Origin: an uncultured bacterium
GTDB taxonomy: Bacteria; Bacillota; Clostridia; Lachnospirales; Lachnospiraceae
Length of the DNA stretch: 64,000 bases
NCBI GenBank assembly: GCA_905215775.1
Contig: CAJMRM010000011.1
Location: 1 to 64,000 of the forward strand
Direction: 5' to 3'
The first letter of the stretch is position 1. Every line of letters begins with the position of its first letter. A program made the translations under genes and the position numbers. A model generated the notes under the pieces. It worked only from the letters and a program-made list of their open reading frames with translations. It did not search any database and had not been told where the DNA came from. Below are positions 24,038 through 33,474 of the stretch, one piece after another.

Positions 24038-26097
24038 CACACGATCCTCTTGAATTTCTTTTCCATTTCATATTTGCTGATGGAAATAATGGTGGGCCGC
24101 CCGTGGGGACAGGAGTATGGGTTTTCCAGTCCCAGAAGCTCGTCAATGAGCCGGTCTGCCTCCTGCTCTGAAAGACGGCTGTTTCCTTTGACTGCCGCCT
24201 TGCAGGACATGGAGGCAATCCGGTCATAGACGGCCTCGGGTCCCGCGGCCCCGCTGTCCTCGGAAAGCCCGTCCAGCATCTCCATCAAAAGCTCCTTCTT
24301 CGCCAGGGAAAACAGATTGTCCGGCACGGCCCGCACGGCGTACTCGCTGCCGCCGAAGGGCTCGATCTCAAAGCCCACCCTGGTAAAAACGTCCATATGC
24401 TTCTTTAAAAGCTCCTCCTCCTGCATGGAAAGCGTCAGGATAATGGGAGGGCTGATGAGCTGAGAGGTATACTCCCTGGATTTTAAGGATCGGAAGGTCT
24501 TTTCGAACAGTACCTTTTCATGGGCAGCATGCTGGTCGATGATGTACAGACTTCCGTTGTATTCCACCAGCCAGTAGGTATCGAATACCTGGCCGATGAG
24601 CCGGTGGCGGAGCCTGGCCTTTTCCGAGAGCAGGCGGCCGTCGAACATCTCCATCTGCTCTGCAGCCTGGACCGGAGGCTCTGTGCGATGGACCGGCGGC
24701 TCCGATGTCCGGACTGGCGGCTTCCCGGAGCGGGACACTCCCTCTTCCCTCCCGGCAGACAGCTTTCCTGGGCAGGCAGCCGGTTCTGGAAGGGCTTTTG
24801 GCTTCCCCTCCGGCGGCTCCTTCGGACGGACGGACCGTTCCGGCACGGCGTCAGAGGCCTGCGGAAGCGGCGCTGGCCGGCTTCCCGCCGTAAAGGGAAC
24901 CGCTGCCCGTCCTCCCGCCTCCGCCTTCCGGTCTCCGTATGGGGACCGCTCCTCCGTGACCCCCATGGCTGCCATCCGTTTTTTCTCAAAGGGCTCCGGA
25001 GCCCGGCGGGAGGCCTCCTCCCCGGAAGCCCCATTCCCGGCTCCGGCGGTTCCCGGCTCCCTCTTCTCCTCTGCCTCCCTCTGTCCGGCGATCTCCACCT
25101 GGGGGATCAGCTCCCGGCCGGACAGGGCGGCCTGGATCATCTGGCACACCGTTTTATATAGGAATTCCCCGTCCCGGAACCGGAGCTCCATTTTAGAGGG
25201 ATGGACGTTGACATCGATGTATTCCGGCTCCACAGCAAAGTGCAGCATGGTAAAGGGATATTTATGCTGCATCATATAGCTCTTATAGCCGTCCTCAATG
25301 GCCTTGGCAATGAGACCGCTTTTTATGTACCGGCCATTGATGAAATAATTCTCATAATTCCGGTTGCCCCGGGCAATGGAAGGCCTTCCGATGAAGCCCG
25401 ATATCCGGAACATCTCGGTTTCCACAGAAACCGGAAGGAGCTCCGCCGTGATCTCCCTGCCGTAAATGGTATAAATAATATCCTTCAGGTTATGGTTTCC
25501 CGAGGTATGAAGCTTATTCTGGTTATTGACGATCAGGCGGATGGAGATCTCCGGGTGGGACAGGGCGATCTTTTCCACCAGATCCGCCACATGGGCGCCC
25601 TCGGTGGCCGCAGTCTTTAAAAACTTCCTCCGGGCCGGGGTGTTGAAAAACAGATTCCTGGAAATGAACGTGGTGCCGTCGGGAGCTCCCACCTCCTCCA
25701 GGCTCTTCTCCTGTCCTCCCTCGATCTGGTAGCGGCAGCCCGTCAGACTGTCTCCCGTTTTGGTGATCAGCTCCACCTGGGAAACGGCGGCGATGCTGGA
25801 TAAGGCCTCACCCCGGAACCCCAGGGAGGAAACCGTCAGAAGATCCTCTGCCGACCGGATCTTACTGGTGGAATGGCGGAGGAACGCCAGCGGGAGCTCC
25901 TCCCTTTTTATTCCGCAGCCGTTGTCGGTAATGCGGATAAAGCCGATGCCGCCTTCCCGGATCTCTGCCGTGATGGCCGTGGCTCCTGCGTCAATGGCAT
26001 TTTCCATCAGCTCCTTCACCACAGAGGCCGGCCGTTCCACCACCTCTCCTGCGGCGATCTGGTTGATGGTCTTTTGATCCAGCACCTGGATCGGCAT
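24037..26097 (-). CDS. mutL: DNA mismatch repair protein MutL (endonuclease type)
   Basis: 686 residues. N-terminal GHKL ATPase with ELMENAIDAGAT, DNGCGI, STSKI and GFRGEALSSI. A long, proline- and charge-rich linker (about 335-490) follows. The C-terminal domain has the metal-dependent nuclease motif DQHAAHEKVLFE plus SCKAAVKG and CPHGRP, so this is a nicking MutL as in species without MutH. The start follows GGAGGGATTCTTT. It lies 29 nt after mutS and its stop overlaps miaA. Confidence 0.96.
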   Translation of the reverse strand: MPIQVLDQKTINQIAAGEVVERPASVVKELMENAIDAGATAITAEIREGGIGFIRITDNGCGIKREELPLAFLRHSTSKIRSAEDLLTVSSLGFRGEALSSIAAVSQVELITKTGDSLTGCRYQIEGGQEKSLEEVGAPDGTTFISRNLFFNTPARRKFLKTAATEGAHVADLVEKIALSHPEISIRLIVNNQNKLHTSGNHNLKDIIYTIYGREITAELLPVSVETEMFRISGFIGRPSIARGNRNYENYFINGRYIKSGLIAKAIEDGYKSYMMQHKYPFTMLHFAVEPEYIDVNVHPSKMELRFRDGEFLYKTVCQMIQAALSGRELIPQVEIAGQREAEEKREPGTAGAGNGASGEEASRRAPEPFEKKRMAAMGVTEERSPYGDRKAEAGGRAAVPFTAGSRPAPLPQASDAVPERSVRPKEPPEGKPKALPEPAACPGKLSAGREEGVSRSGKPPVRTSEPPVHRTEPPVQAAEQMEMFDGRLLSEKARLRHRLIGQVFDTYWLVEYNGSLYIIDQHAAHEKVLFEKTFRSLKSREYTSQLISPPIILTLSMQEEELLKKHMDVFTRVGFEIEPFGGSEYAVRAVPDNLFSLAKKELLMEMLDGLSEDSGAAGPEAVYDRIASMSCKAAVKGNSRLSEQEADRLIDELLGLENPYSCPHGRPTIISISKYEMEKKFKRIV

Positions 26098-26126
26098 AAA
26101 GAATCCCTCCCTTTTCCGTCCGCCTC

Positions 26127-28781
26127 CTACTGCCAGCGGTTTTTCAGTCTGGTCTGGAGCCGGTATAAGGTATTTAACGCATCAATGGGGGTCATGGTGG
26201 AAAGCTCCAGATCCCCCAGCTCCTTTATGATATCGTCGTCCTTTACAGTATCAAAAATAGACATCTGGTTCAGATCCACCTCGTCGGGCTTTGCCACGGC
26301 CTTATGCTGGGCGGGGGAGGCCGACGTCTGGACGATCTCCCTGGCATGGGCCGTGATATCGGCGCTGGAAAGCTCCTCCACCAGCTCCTTGGCCCGCTGG
26401 ATCACCGAATCCGGCACCCCGGCCAGCTTGGCCACCTGGATGCCGTAGCTCTTATCGGCTCCACCCTTTACGATCTTCCGCAAAAATACGATGTCATCGC
26501 CCTGCTCCTTGACGGCAATGCAGTAATTGTTGACGCCGTTTATGGCGCCCTCCAGCTCCGTCAGCTCATGATAGTGGGTGGCAAACAGCGTCTTGGCCCC
26601 CAGAAGCCTGGGATTGCTGATGTGCTCGATCACCGCCCATGCGATGGAGAGCCCGTCGAAGGTGCTGGTGCCGCGGCCGATCTCGTCCAGGACCAAAAGG
26701 CTGTTCCTTGTGGCGTTTCGCAGGATATTGGCCACCTCCGTCATCTCCACCATAAAGGTACTCTGCCCCGAAGCCAGATCGTCGGAAGCTCCCACCCGGG
26801 TGAAGATCCGGTCGCAGATGCCGATGCTGGCCTCGTCTGCCGGCACAAAGCTGCCGATCTGGGCCAGGAGGACGATCAGGGCCGTCTGACGCATATAGGT
26901 GGATTTTCCGGCCATGTTGGGGCCTGTGATCACCGAGATCCGGTTCTTTCCATTGTCCAGATACGTGTCGTTGGCCACAAAAAGATCGTCCCGCATCATC
27001 TTCTCCACCACCGGATGGCGGCCGTTCCGGATATGGATGACGCCCCGTTCATTGATCTTCGGCTTCACATAGTTGTTGCGCATGGCCACCGAGGACAGGG
27101 CAGTGAACACATCGGCTCCGGCAATGGCCTTGGCCGTGCTCTGGATCCGGACCACTTCTCCGGCGATCTGGTCCCGGACGCCGCAGAACAGCTCGTATTC
27201 CAGAGAATAAAGCCGGTCCTCGGCTCCCATGATCACATCCTCCAGCTCCTTTAACCGGTCGGTGGTGTACCGCTCGGCGTTGGTCAGGGTCTGCTTCCGG
27301 ATGAAATAATCCGGCACCAGCTCCTTAAAGGAATTGGTCACCTCAAAATAATAGCCGAACACCTTGTTGAATTTGATCTTCAGGTTTTTGATCCCTGTTT
27401 TTTCCCGTTCCTGGGACTCCAGCTCTGCCAGCCATGCCTTTCCCTCGGTTTTGGCCTTCCTGTACCGGTCGGCCTCCTCGCTGTATCCGTCCTTGATGAT
27501 CCCGCCTTCCCGCACCGTAATGGGCGGCTCCTCCACAATGGCCCGGTCCACCAGCTCGTAAAGATCCTCCAAAGGATCCAGCTCCTCATGGAGCTCCTTT
27601 AAAAGACCGCAGGAAAACTCGTTCAGCAGACGCTTAATATGCGGCAGCATGGACAGGGAGGTCTTAAAGGCCAGCAGGTCCCTGGGATTGGCCGTCTTAT
27701 AGCTGATACGGCCCAGGAGCCGCTCCAGGTCATAAACAGAATTCAGATATTCCCGGATCTCCTCCCTGGAGATGAAGTTCATGTTCAACTCCTCCACCGC
27801 AGCCTGCCGTTTTTCGATCTCCGCCTTCTGGATCAGAGGCTGTTCCACAAAGGATCTGAGCAGCCTGGCTCCCATGGCCGTCCGGGTCCGGTCCAGGACC
27901 CAGAGAAGGGAGCCCCGCTTCTGCTTTTCCCGCAGCGTCTCCACCAGCTCCAGGTTCCTTCTGGTGGAGGTATCGATCATCATATACTGGCCGGAGGTAT
28001 AGGGCGTCAGCTTCGTCAGCTGGGACAGGTCATTTTTCTGGGTCTCATAAAGATACTGGAGCACACAGCCGGAAGCGATCATGCCGTTTTCATAATCTCC
28101 CAGCCCCAGCCCCTCCAGGCTCAGGACCTTAAAATGCTCCTTCAGCACCTTCCGGCATACATCGTCAGAGAAGAACCGGCTGTCCAGGGAGGAGACGGCC
28201 ATCTGATATCTGGCCTTTAATTCCTCCACATTGAGGCCGGACATATAAAGGGCCTCATTGCAGACCAGCTCCGAGGGGGAAAACTTATTGATCTCATCCA
28301 GAAGCGCCCGCTCAGAGCCTGCCTCCGTGACAAAAAAATCGCCGGTCGTAATATCGACCGTCGCTATCCCATAATTGTTTCCCATATAAACAACGGCCAT
28401 CAGGTAGTTGTTCTTTGTCTCATCCAGCGCCTGGTCGCTTAATATGGTTCCGGGCGTCACCACCCGGATGACCTCCCGCTTCACCAGGCCCTTGGCAAGC
28501 TTCGGATCCTCCATCTGCTCGGCAATGGCCACCTTATAGCCCTTCTGCACCAGGCGGTTTAAGTACGTTTCCACAGCGTGGTGGGGGACGCCGCACATGG
28601 GCGCCCGCTCCTCCAGGCCGCAGTCTTTTCCAGTCAGTGTCAGCTCCAGCTCCCGGGACACGGTCTTGGCGTCCTCGAAGAACATCTCATAAAAATCCCC
28701 GAGACGGTAAAACAGGATACAGTCGGGATATTCCTTTTTCGTCTCCAGGTAATGGGTCATCATTGGTGATAATTGTGCCAC
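26127..28781 (-). CDS. mutS: DNA mismatch repair protein MutS
   Basis: 884 residues. N-terminal mismatch-recognition domain with GDFYEMFFEDA (the Phe-x-Glu that probes mispairs) and the GVPHHAVETYL segment; connector, lever and clamp domains follow. The C-terminal ABC ATPase has GPNMAGKST, LVLDEIGRGTSTFDG and ATHYHELTEL. The start is a GTG with AGAGGT seven bases upstream. It is encoded 11 nt after miaB and just before mutL. Confidence 0.97.
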   Translation of the reverse strand: MAQLSPMMTHYLETKKEYPDCILFYRLGDFYEMFFEDAKTVSRELELTLTGKDCGLEERAPMCGVPHHAVETYLNRLVQKGYKVAIAEQMEDPKLAKGLVKREVIRVVTPGTILSDQALDETKNNYLMAVVYMGNNYGIATVDITTGDFFVTEAGSERALLDEINKFSPSELVCNEALYMSGLNVEELKARYQMAVSSLDSRFFSDDVCRKVLKEHFKVLSLEGLGLGDYENGMIASGCVLQYLYETQKNDLSQLTKLTPYTSGQYMMIDTSTRRNLELVETLREKQKRGSLLWVLDRTRTAMGARLLRSFVEQPLIQKAEIEKRQAAVEELNMNFISREEIREYLNSVYDLERLLGRISYKTANPRDLLAFKTSLSMLPHIKRLLNEFSCGLLKELHEELDPLEDLYELVDRAIVEEPPITVREGGIIKDGYSEEADRYRKAKTEGKAWLAELESQEREKTGIKNLKIKFNKVFGYYFEVTNSFKELVPDYFIRKQTLTNAERYTTDRLKELEDVIMGAEDRLYSLEYELFCGVRDQIAGEVVRIQSTAKAIAGADVFTALSSVAMRNNYVKPKINERGVIHIRNGRHPVVEKMMRDDLFVANDTYLDNGKNRISVITGPNMAGKSTYMRQTALIVLLAQIGSFVPADEASIGICDRIFTRVGASDDLASGQSTFMVEMTEVANILRNATRNSLLVLDEIGRGTSTFDGLSIAWAVIEHISNPRLLGAKTLFATHYHELTELEGAINGVNNYCIAVKEQGDDIVFLRKIVKGGADKSYGIQVAKLAGVPDSVIQRAKELVEELSSADITAHAREIVQTSASPAQHKAVAKPDEVDLNQMSIFDTVKDDDIIKELGDLELSTMTPIDALNTLYRLQTRLKNRWQ

Positions 28782-28792
28782 TTTCTTACCTC

Positions 28793-30238
28793 TTATCTCT
28801 TTGTTCCCATGAAATAAAAGCCCCTGGCCTCATCCAGGGATATGTCCACGATCCTTCCGATCAGAGATGCGTCTCCCGGGAAATGGACCACGGTGTTGTT
28901 GGAAAGGCGGCCGGTGACATACCCCGGCTCATGGGTATCCATTTCCTCCACCAGCACCTTCTGGACCGTTCCCTCGTCCCGCTTCACCACCTGGGCGGCA
29001 ATCTCCTGGACCTCTTTTAAAAGCCGGTCGAACCGGTCCTTTACCACGTCTTCCGGGATCTGGTCCTCCATGGCCGCTGCCGGTGTCCCGGTCCGTCTGG
29101 AATAAATGAACGTAAAGGCGCTGTCATAGCGTACCTGTCTCACCACGTCCAGGGTCTCCTGGAAGTCCTCCTCCGTCTCTCCCGGAAAGCCCACGATGAT
29201 GTCCGTGGTCAGGGCGATATCCGGCACGGCAGCCCTGAGCTTATCCACCAGCTCCAGATACTGCTCCTTCGTATACTTCCGGTTCATCTGCTTTAAAATC
29301 CGGCTGCTGCCCGACTGGACAGGAAGATGAAGATGTTTGCAGATCTTTCTGGAATTTTTCATCACTTCGATCAGTTCATCGGACAGATCCTTGGGATGGG
29401 AGGTCATGAACCGGATCCGCTCCAGCCCGTCGATCCGTTCCACCCTCCGCAGGAGCTCTGCAAAGGTGATGGGCTCCTCTAGGGTCTTTCCATAGGAGTT
29501 GACGTTCTGTCCCAGAAGCATCACCTCCACCACGCCGTCTGCCACCAGGCCCTCGATCTCGCGGATGATGTCCTCCGGATTGCGGCTGCGCTCCCGCCCC
29601 CGCACATAGGGAACGATGCAGTAGCTGCAGAAATTGTTGCAGCCGAACATGATATTCACGCCGGACTTAAAGGAGTATTTTCTCTCCACCGGCAGGTCCT
29701 CTACAATGGCGTCGGTGCCCTCCCAGATATCCACCACCATCTTTTTCTCCGCCAGCCGCCGCCAGATCAGCTCCGCCAGCCTGAAAATATTGTGGGTCCC
29801 GAAGATGATGTCCACATGGCGGTAACTCTTTCTTATCTTCTCCACCACCTGGGGCTCCTGCATCATACAGCCGCAGAGAGCGATCAGCATGTCCGGGTTC
29901 TTTCGCTTCAGGCCTCCCAGATAGCCCAGGCGGCCGTAGACCTTCAGATTGGCGTTTTCTCTTACGGTACACGTATTATAAAGCACAAAATCGGAGTTTT
30001 CGTCCGTTCCCTGGACGAACCCGGCCTCCTCCAGGATGCCTAAGAGCTTTTCCGAATCCCTGGCGTTCATCTGGCAGCCGAAGGTCTGTATGAAGGCGGT
30101 GGGGCGGCGTCCCTTTTTCTGCTCAAATTCCCGGACCCAGTCCTGGCATTTTGCCATAAAATAATACTGGCGGGCGGGCTCCTCCGCAGGGGGAGCGGAA
30201 CCGAATTCTGTTTTGTCTAAATCCGTTCTATTATACAT
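28793..30238 (-). CDS. miaB: tRNA-2-methylthio-N6-dimethylallyladenosine synthase
   Basis: 481 residues. Radical-SAM methylthiotransferase acting on i6A37 of tRNA. UPF0004 domain with FIQTFGCQMNARDSE and the two further cluster cysteines (NTCTVRE, ALCGCMMQE); radical-SAM cluster in NNFCSYCIVPYVRGRE; C-terminal TRAM domain. The chosen ATG at 30238 gives the usual length; an in-frame extension to 30319 reaches into the structured leader. The ribosome-binding site (AAGGGA) is about 14 bases away, so the start is less certain than the function. Confidence 0.93.
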   Translation of the reverse strand: MYNRTDLDKTEFGSAPPAEEPARQYYFMAKCQDWVREFEQKKGRRPTAFIQTFGCQMNARDSEKLLGILEEAGFVQGTDENSDFVLYNTCTVRENANLKVYGRLGYLGGLKRKNPDMLIALCGCMMQEPQVVEKIRKSYRHVDIIFGTHNIFRLAELIWRRLAEKKMVVDIWEGTDAIVEDLPVERKYSFKSGVNIMFGCNNFCSYCIVPYVRGRERSRNPEDIIREIEGLVADGVVEVMLLGQNVNSYGKTLEEPITFAELLRRVERIDGLERIRFMTSHPKDLSDELIEVMKNSRKICKHLHLPVQSGSSRILKQMNRKYTKEQYLELVDKLRAAVPDIALTTDIIVGFPGETEEDFQETLDVVRQVRYDSAFTFIYSRRTGTPAAAMEDQIPEDVVKDRFDRLLKEVQEIAAQVVKRDEGTVQKVLVEEMDTHEPGYVTGRLSNNTVVHFPGDASLIGRIVDISLDEARGFYFMGTKR

Positions 30239-30308
30239 TTTTCTGATGTTCTTTCCCTTCTGATATATAAAAAAATTTAAAAACCGCTGCCGCATGCTGT
30301 GCGGACCA

Positions 30309-30354
30309 GTCCGGCCCACAGGCCCTTTGCTCTGTGAAGCAGTAAAAGCCGGAC
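30309..30354 (-). promoter_or_regulatory. Structured 5' leader of the miaB operon
   Basis: GTCCGGC (30309-30315) pairs with GCCGGAC (30348-30354), enclosing a smaller stem CACAG/CTGTG (30317-30321 with 30332-30336). The structure begins at the predicted transcript 5' end (about 30355), so it could be a protective 5' stem-loop or a leader control element. No known riboswitch is recognised. Confidence 0.4.
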
Positions 30355-30362
30355 GTCCACTT

Positions 30363-30391
30363 ATTATATATCAATGTACCTGCAAAAGCAA
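30363..30391 (-). promoter_or_regulatory. Promoter of miaB-mutS-mutL-miaA
   Basis: TTGCTT (30386-30391), 17 bases and consensus TATAAT (30363-30368) on the minus strand. It lies between the proA stop (30413) and miaB, giving a leader of about 118 nt. Confidence 0.7.
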
Positions 30392-30412
30392 ACAGAAAAA
30401 TCCCTGCATGTC

Positions 30413-31657
30413 CTACTGCCGGATCTGTCCATTCCCGTAAATGATATATTTGGTGGAGGTCAGGGCCAGAAGTCCCATGGGCCCCCTGGCATGGAGCTTC
30501 TGGGTGCTGATGCCGATCTCCGCCCCGAAGCCGAACTCAAAGCCGTCGGTAAACCGGGTGGAGGCATTCACATACACCGCCGCCGCGTCCACCTGGTCCA
30601 GGAATTTCTGGGCATTTTCATAGCTTCCGGTCACAATGGTCTCTGAGTGGCCGGTATTGTAGCGGTTGATGTGGCGGATGGCCTCCTCCACAGAATCCAC
30701 GATCCTGCAGGAAAGGATATAATCCAGATATTCCTTTCCCCAGTCCTCCTCTGTGGCCGCCGCAAAATCCGGAACGATGGCCCGGGAGGCTTCGTCTCCC
30801 CGGATCTCTACCTTTTTCTCCAAAAGCCTGTCCTTTAAGCGCGGAAGAAACCGTTCCGCCGCGGCCCGGTGGACCAGCAGGGATTCACAGGCGTTGCAGA
30901 CGCCGATTCGCTGGGTCTTTGCGTTGAACACAATGTCCAGGGCCATGTCCAGATCTGCGGATTCGTCCACATACACATGGCAGTTTCCCGTCCCCGTTTC
31001 GATCACCGGCACGGTGCTGTTCTCCACCACGCTGCGGATCAGTCCCGCCCCTCCCCTGGGGATCAGCACATCCAGGTATCCGTTGAGGCGCATGAGCTCT
31101 GTGGCCGTCTCCCGGCTGGCATCGGTGACCAGCTGGACCGCATCCTCCGGGATCCCGCATTCCTTCAGTCCGTCCCGGATGCAGGAGACCAGGGCCCGGT
31201 TGGAATTCAGGGCGTCGCTGCCGCCCCGCAGGATCACGGCGTTTCCCGTTTTGAAGCACAGGGCAAAGGCGTCGGCCGTCACATTGGGCCTGGCCTCATA
31301 AATGATCCCCACAACCCCAAGGGGCACCCGCTTCTGGCCGATGAGCAGGCCGTTGGGCCGTTTTTTCATGGAAAGGACCTCGCCGATGGGGTCCTCCAGC
31401 CCTGCCACCTGCTCCATCCCCGCAACGATCCCGCCGATGCGTTCCGGAGTAAGCAGCAGCCGGTCCAAAAGTCCCTGGGCCATGCCCTTTTCCCTGGCAA
31501 GCCGGATATCCGTGTCATTGGCCCTCAGGATCTCCTCCTGCCGGTCTGTGATCTCCTTAGCCGCCCTCCGGATCCCCTCCGTTTTCGTCCGGGAATCCAT
31601 GACTCCCAATATGTAGGAAGCGTCCTTTGCTCTCTGTCCGATCTCTTTTAAATCCAT
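30413..31657 (-). CDS. proA: Glutamate-5-semialdehyde (gamma-glutamyl phosphate) dehydrogenase
   Basis: 414 residues. Reduces gamma-glutamyl phosphate to glutamate semialdehyde in proline synthesis, using NADPH. Active-site cysteine in GVCNACESLLVH; further marks are PLGVVGIIYEARPNVT, LIPRGGAGLI and ETGTGNCHVYVDE. GAGGAGTGAACG precedes the ATG. The start overlaps the fthC stop by 10 nt. ProB is encoded three genes upstream in the same direction, so the two steps are probably co-transcribed. Confidence 0.96.
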   Translation of the reverse strand: MDLKEIGQRAKDASYILGVMDSRTKTEGIRRAAKEITDRQEEILRANDTDIRLAREKGMAQGLLDRLLLTPERIGGIVAGMEQVAGLEDPIGEVLSMKKRPNGLLIGQKRVPLGVVGIIYEARPNVTADAFALCFKTGNAVILRGGSDALNSNRALVSCIRDGLKECGIPEDAVQLVTDASRETATELMRLNGYLDVLIPRGGAGLIRSVVENSTVPVIETGTGNCHVYVDESADLDMALDIVFNAKTQRIGVCNACESLLVHRAAAERFLPRLKDRLLEKKVEIRGDEASRAIVPDFAAATEEDWGKEYLDYILSCRIVDSVEEAIRHINRYNTGHSETIVTGSYENAQKFLDQVDAAAVYVNASTRFTDGFEFGFGAEIGISTQKLHARGPMGLLALTSTKYIIYGNGQIRQ

Positions 31658-32298
31658 CGTTCACTCCTCGCTTTCCCTGCGGCCCGTTCTTTTTCCCTGA
31701 GACGGCCGCATTCAAAGATCCGTTCCGGCGTTATGACCGTATCCACCGGACGGTCATGGGCTTCTCCCGGAAGTGTTTCCACCATCTGGAAGCCATAGGC
31801 CAGAGCCAGGGTCCCATGGTCCGGCTCCCGCTCCAGGAAGCAGTCATAGTAGCCGCCGCCCTTTCCAAGCCGCATGCCGTCCGGCGTAAAGGCCATCCCC
31901 GGCACCAGCACAGGCGCCGTTCTCCAGTCCGCCCTCGGACAGCGGCCGCCCGGCTCCAGGATGTGAAACGCCCCCTCCTCCAGGTCTTCCATGGAATGGA
32001 TCTCAAAAAAATCCATCCGCGGCATTGCCTGGACGCCGCCGGACCGGGAAAGGGCCACCCTGGGAAGGGCCACCCGCTTTCCCTCTTTTAAAAGAGCCTC
32101 CAGAAGCTCCCGGGTCCCGGTCTCCCAGGAAAGAGCCATATAGCCCAGGACCCGGTCCGCTCCGGCGATCTCTGGCCGGGAAAGGACTCGCCGGCAGACC
32201 TCCCGGTCCCAGGCCGCCTTCTCTTCCGCATCCACAGCCTTTAAACGGCCGCGCATCTGTTTTCTCAGATCAGCTTTCTGTGTGTCCCACATTTCCAT
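31648..32298 (-). CDS. fthC: 5-formyltetrahydrofolate cyclo-ligase
   Basis: 216 residues, the usual family size. ATP-dependent conversion of 5-formyl-THF to 5,10-methenyl-THF. N-terminal basic KADLRKQMRGR segment and C-terminal MAFTPDGMRLGKGGGYYDCFL, the folate/phosphate signature. The start overlaps the DUF896 gene by 29 nt, in a different frame. It sits between the two proline genes. Confidence 0.92.
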   Translation of the reverse strand: MEMWDTQKADLRKQMRGRLKAVDAEEKAAWDREVCRRVLSRPEIAGADRVLGYMALSWETGTRELLEALLKEGKRVALPRVALSRSGGVQAMPRMDFFEIHSMEDLEEGAFHILEPGGRCPRADWRTAPVLVPGMAFTPDGMRLGKGGGYYDCFLEREPDHGTLALAYGFQMVETLPGEAHDRPVDTVITPERIFECGRLREKERAAGKARSERWI

Positions 32299-32497
32299 AC
32301 TTCTTTCCCAGGTCGGTAACGGTCCCGTCCTTTTCCTTAATGGAGATATTGTTCAGGGTCCCCCTTAGATTTTTCCGGACCGTTTCAATATATTCCTTTC
32401 TGAGAGCTGCCTGCTCGTTCTTTTCTTCCTCTGTCAGTCCCACGGACTGGGATTTATGGTAAAGTGCGTTGATCCTGTCGATCTTTGATGCATCCAT
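32270..32497 (-). CDS. DUF896 family protein (YnzC-like)
   Basis: 75 residues: ALYHKSQSVGLTEEEKNEQ and LRKEYIETVRKNLRG are typical of the YnzC/DUF896 family, small helical-hairpin proteins; the B. subtilis homologue is linked to the SOS response. The stop lies 29 nt inside the next gene. GGAGAAGCAAT precedes the ATG. No LexA-like site was found in the short upstream gap (32498-32566). Confidence 0.9.
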   Translation of the reverse strand: MDASKIDRINALYHKSQSVGLTEEEKNEQAALRKEYIETVRKNLRGTLNNISIKEKDGTVTDLGKKYGNVGHTES

Positions 32498-32566
32498 ATT
32501 GCTTCTCCTTCTATATAATAATCCGCCCCGGGGAGGGCAGAGCCGTTCTCTGTCCCGGCTTTGGGG

Positions 32567-33418
32567 CTATGGGTGTACGCTCTCAATATAATCAAGAAGC
32601 GTGAAATCCGGACTCCGATGGGCGGTAAACAGGGTCCCCTTTTCCCTTCCCTCCAGGATATCCCAGATCACCTCCACATTGTCCCCATTGGCGATGACCA
32701 TGTCTGTGCCGCTGCCTGCGGCGATCTTTGCCGCATAGAGCTTTGCTGCCATGCCGCCGGTGCCCACATCGCTTCCGGACGTGGATTTTCCCATGGACAT
32801 GAGCTCGTCGGAAAGCTCGTCCACCTGGCTGATGAACTGTGCGTCCGGGTTCTTTCTGGGATCATCGGAATAAAGGCCGTCGATATCCGAAAGAAGGATC
32901 AGAAGATCCGCTCCGATCAGGGCGGAGACAATGGCGGAAAGCCGGTCGTTATCGCCGAATTTGATCTCGTAGGTGGAGACCGTATCGTTTTCGTTTACCA
33001 CCGGCACAGTTCCCAGCTTCAGAAGCTCGTCAAAGGTATTCCTGGCGTTTTCCCTGGAGGTGTTGTCCACAATGGTATTTTTGGTCATAAGGATCTGGGC
33101 CGCCGTCTGGTTGTATTCAGAAAAGAGCTTCTGGTACACCATCATGAGCCTGGCCTGGCCCACAGCCGCATAGGCCTGCTTTTCCGCCACTGTATGAGGC
33201 TTCTGGCAGCCCAGGGCCTGCCGGCCCGCCGCAATGGCTCCCGAGGATACCAGGACCACCTCTTTTCCCATGCCTCTGAGGTCGCTGATGACCCGGATCA
33301 GCCGTTCGATCTTAACCAGGTTCACGTCTCCGGTCTCCGGATGGGTCAGGGAAGAGGAGCCGATCTTTATTACGATCCTCTTCTTGTCCTTCAGGCTTTC
33401 TCTTGCTGTCTCTTTCAT
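32567..33418 (-). CDS. proB: Glutamate 5-kinase (PUA-less form)
   Basis: 283 residues. Phosphorylates glutamate, the first step of proline synthesis. Amino-acid-kinase fold with VIKIGSSSLTHPETG, VSSGAIAAGRQALG, NENDTVS and the late GTGGMAAKLYAAKIA. It ends after the kinase domain, without the C-terminal PUA domain of the ~370-residue form. GGAGAGATGAAGC precedes the ATG. It is upstream of DUF896, fthC and proA. Confidence 0.95.
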   Translation of the reverse strand: MKETARESLKDKKRIVIKIGSSSLTHPETGDVNLVKIERLIRVISDLRGMGKEVVLVSSGAIAAGRQALGCQKPHTVAEKQAYAAVGQARLMMVYQKLFSEYNQTAAQILMTKNTIVDNTSRENARNTFDELLKLGTVPVVNENDTVSTYEIKFGDNDRLSAIVSALIGADLLILLSDIDGLYSDDPRKNPDAQFISQVDELSDELMSMGKSTSGSDVGTGGMAAKLYAAKIAAGSGTDMVIANGDNVEVIWDILEGREKGTLFTAHRSPDFTLLDYIESVHP

Positions 33419-33474
33419 GCTTCATCTCTCCAATCCCAGGATTTTCTGTAACCGTCCCATACCCGTTTCCGCTC

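Noticed and set aside
26304..27254. Plus-strand frame of 316 codons
   Set aside because: Antisense to mutS, whose ATPase motifs are intact on the other strand.
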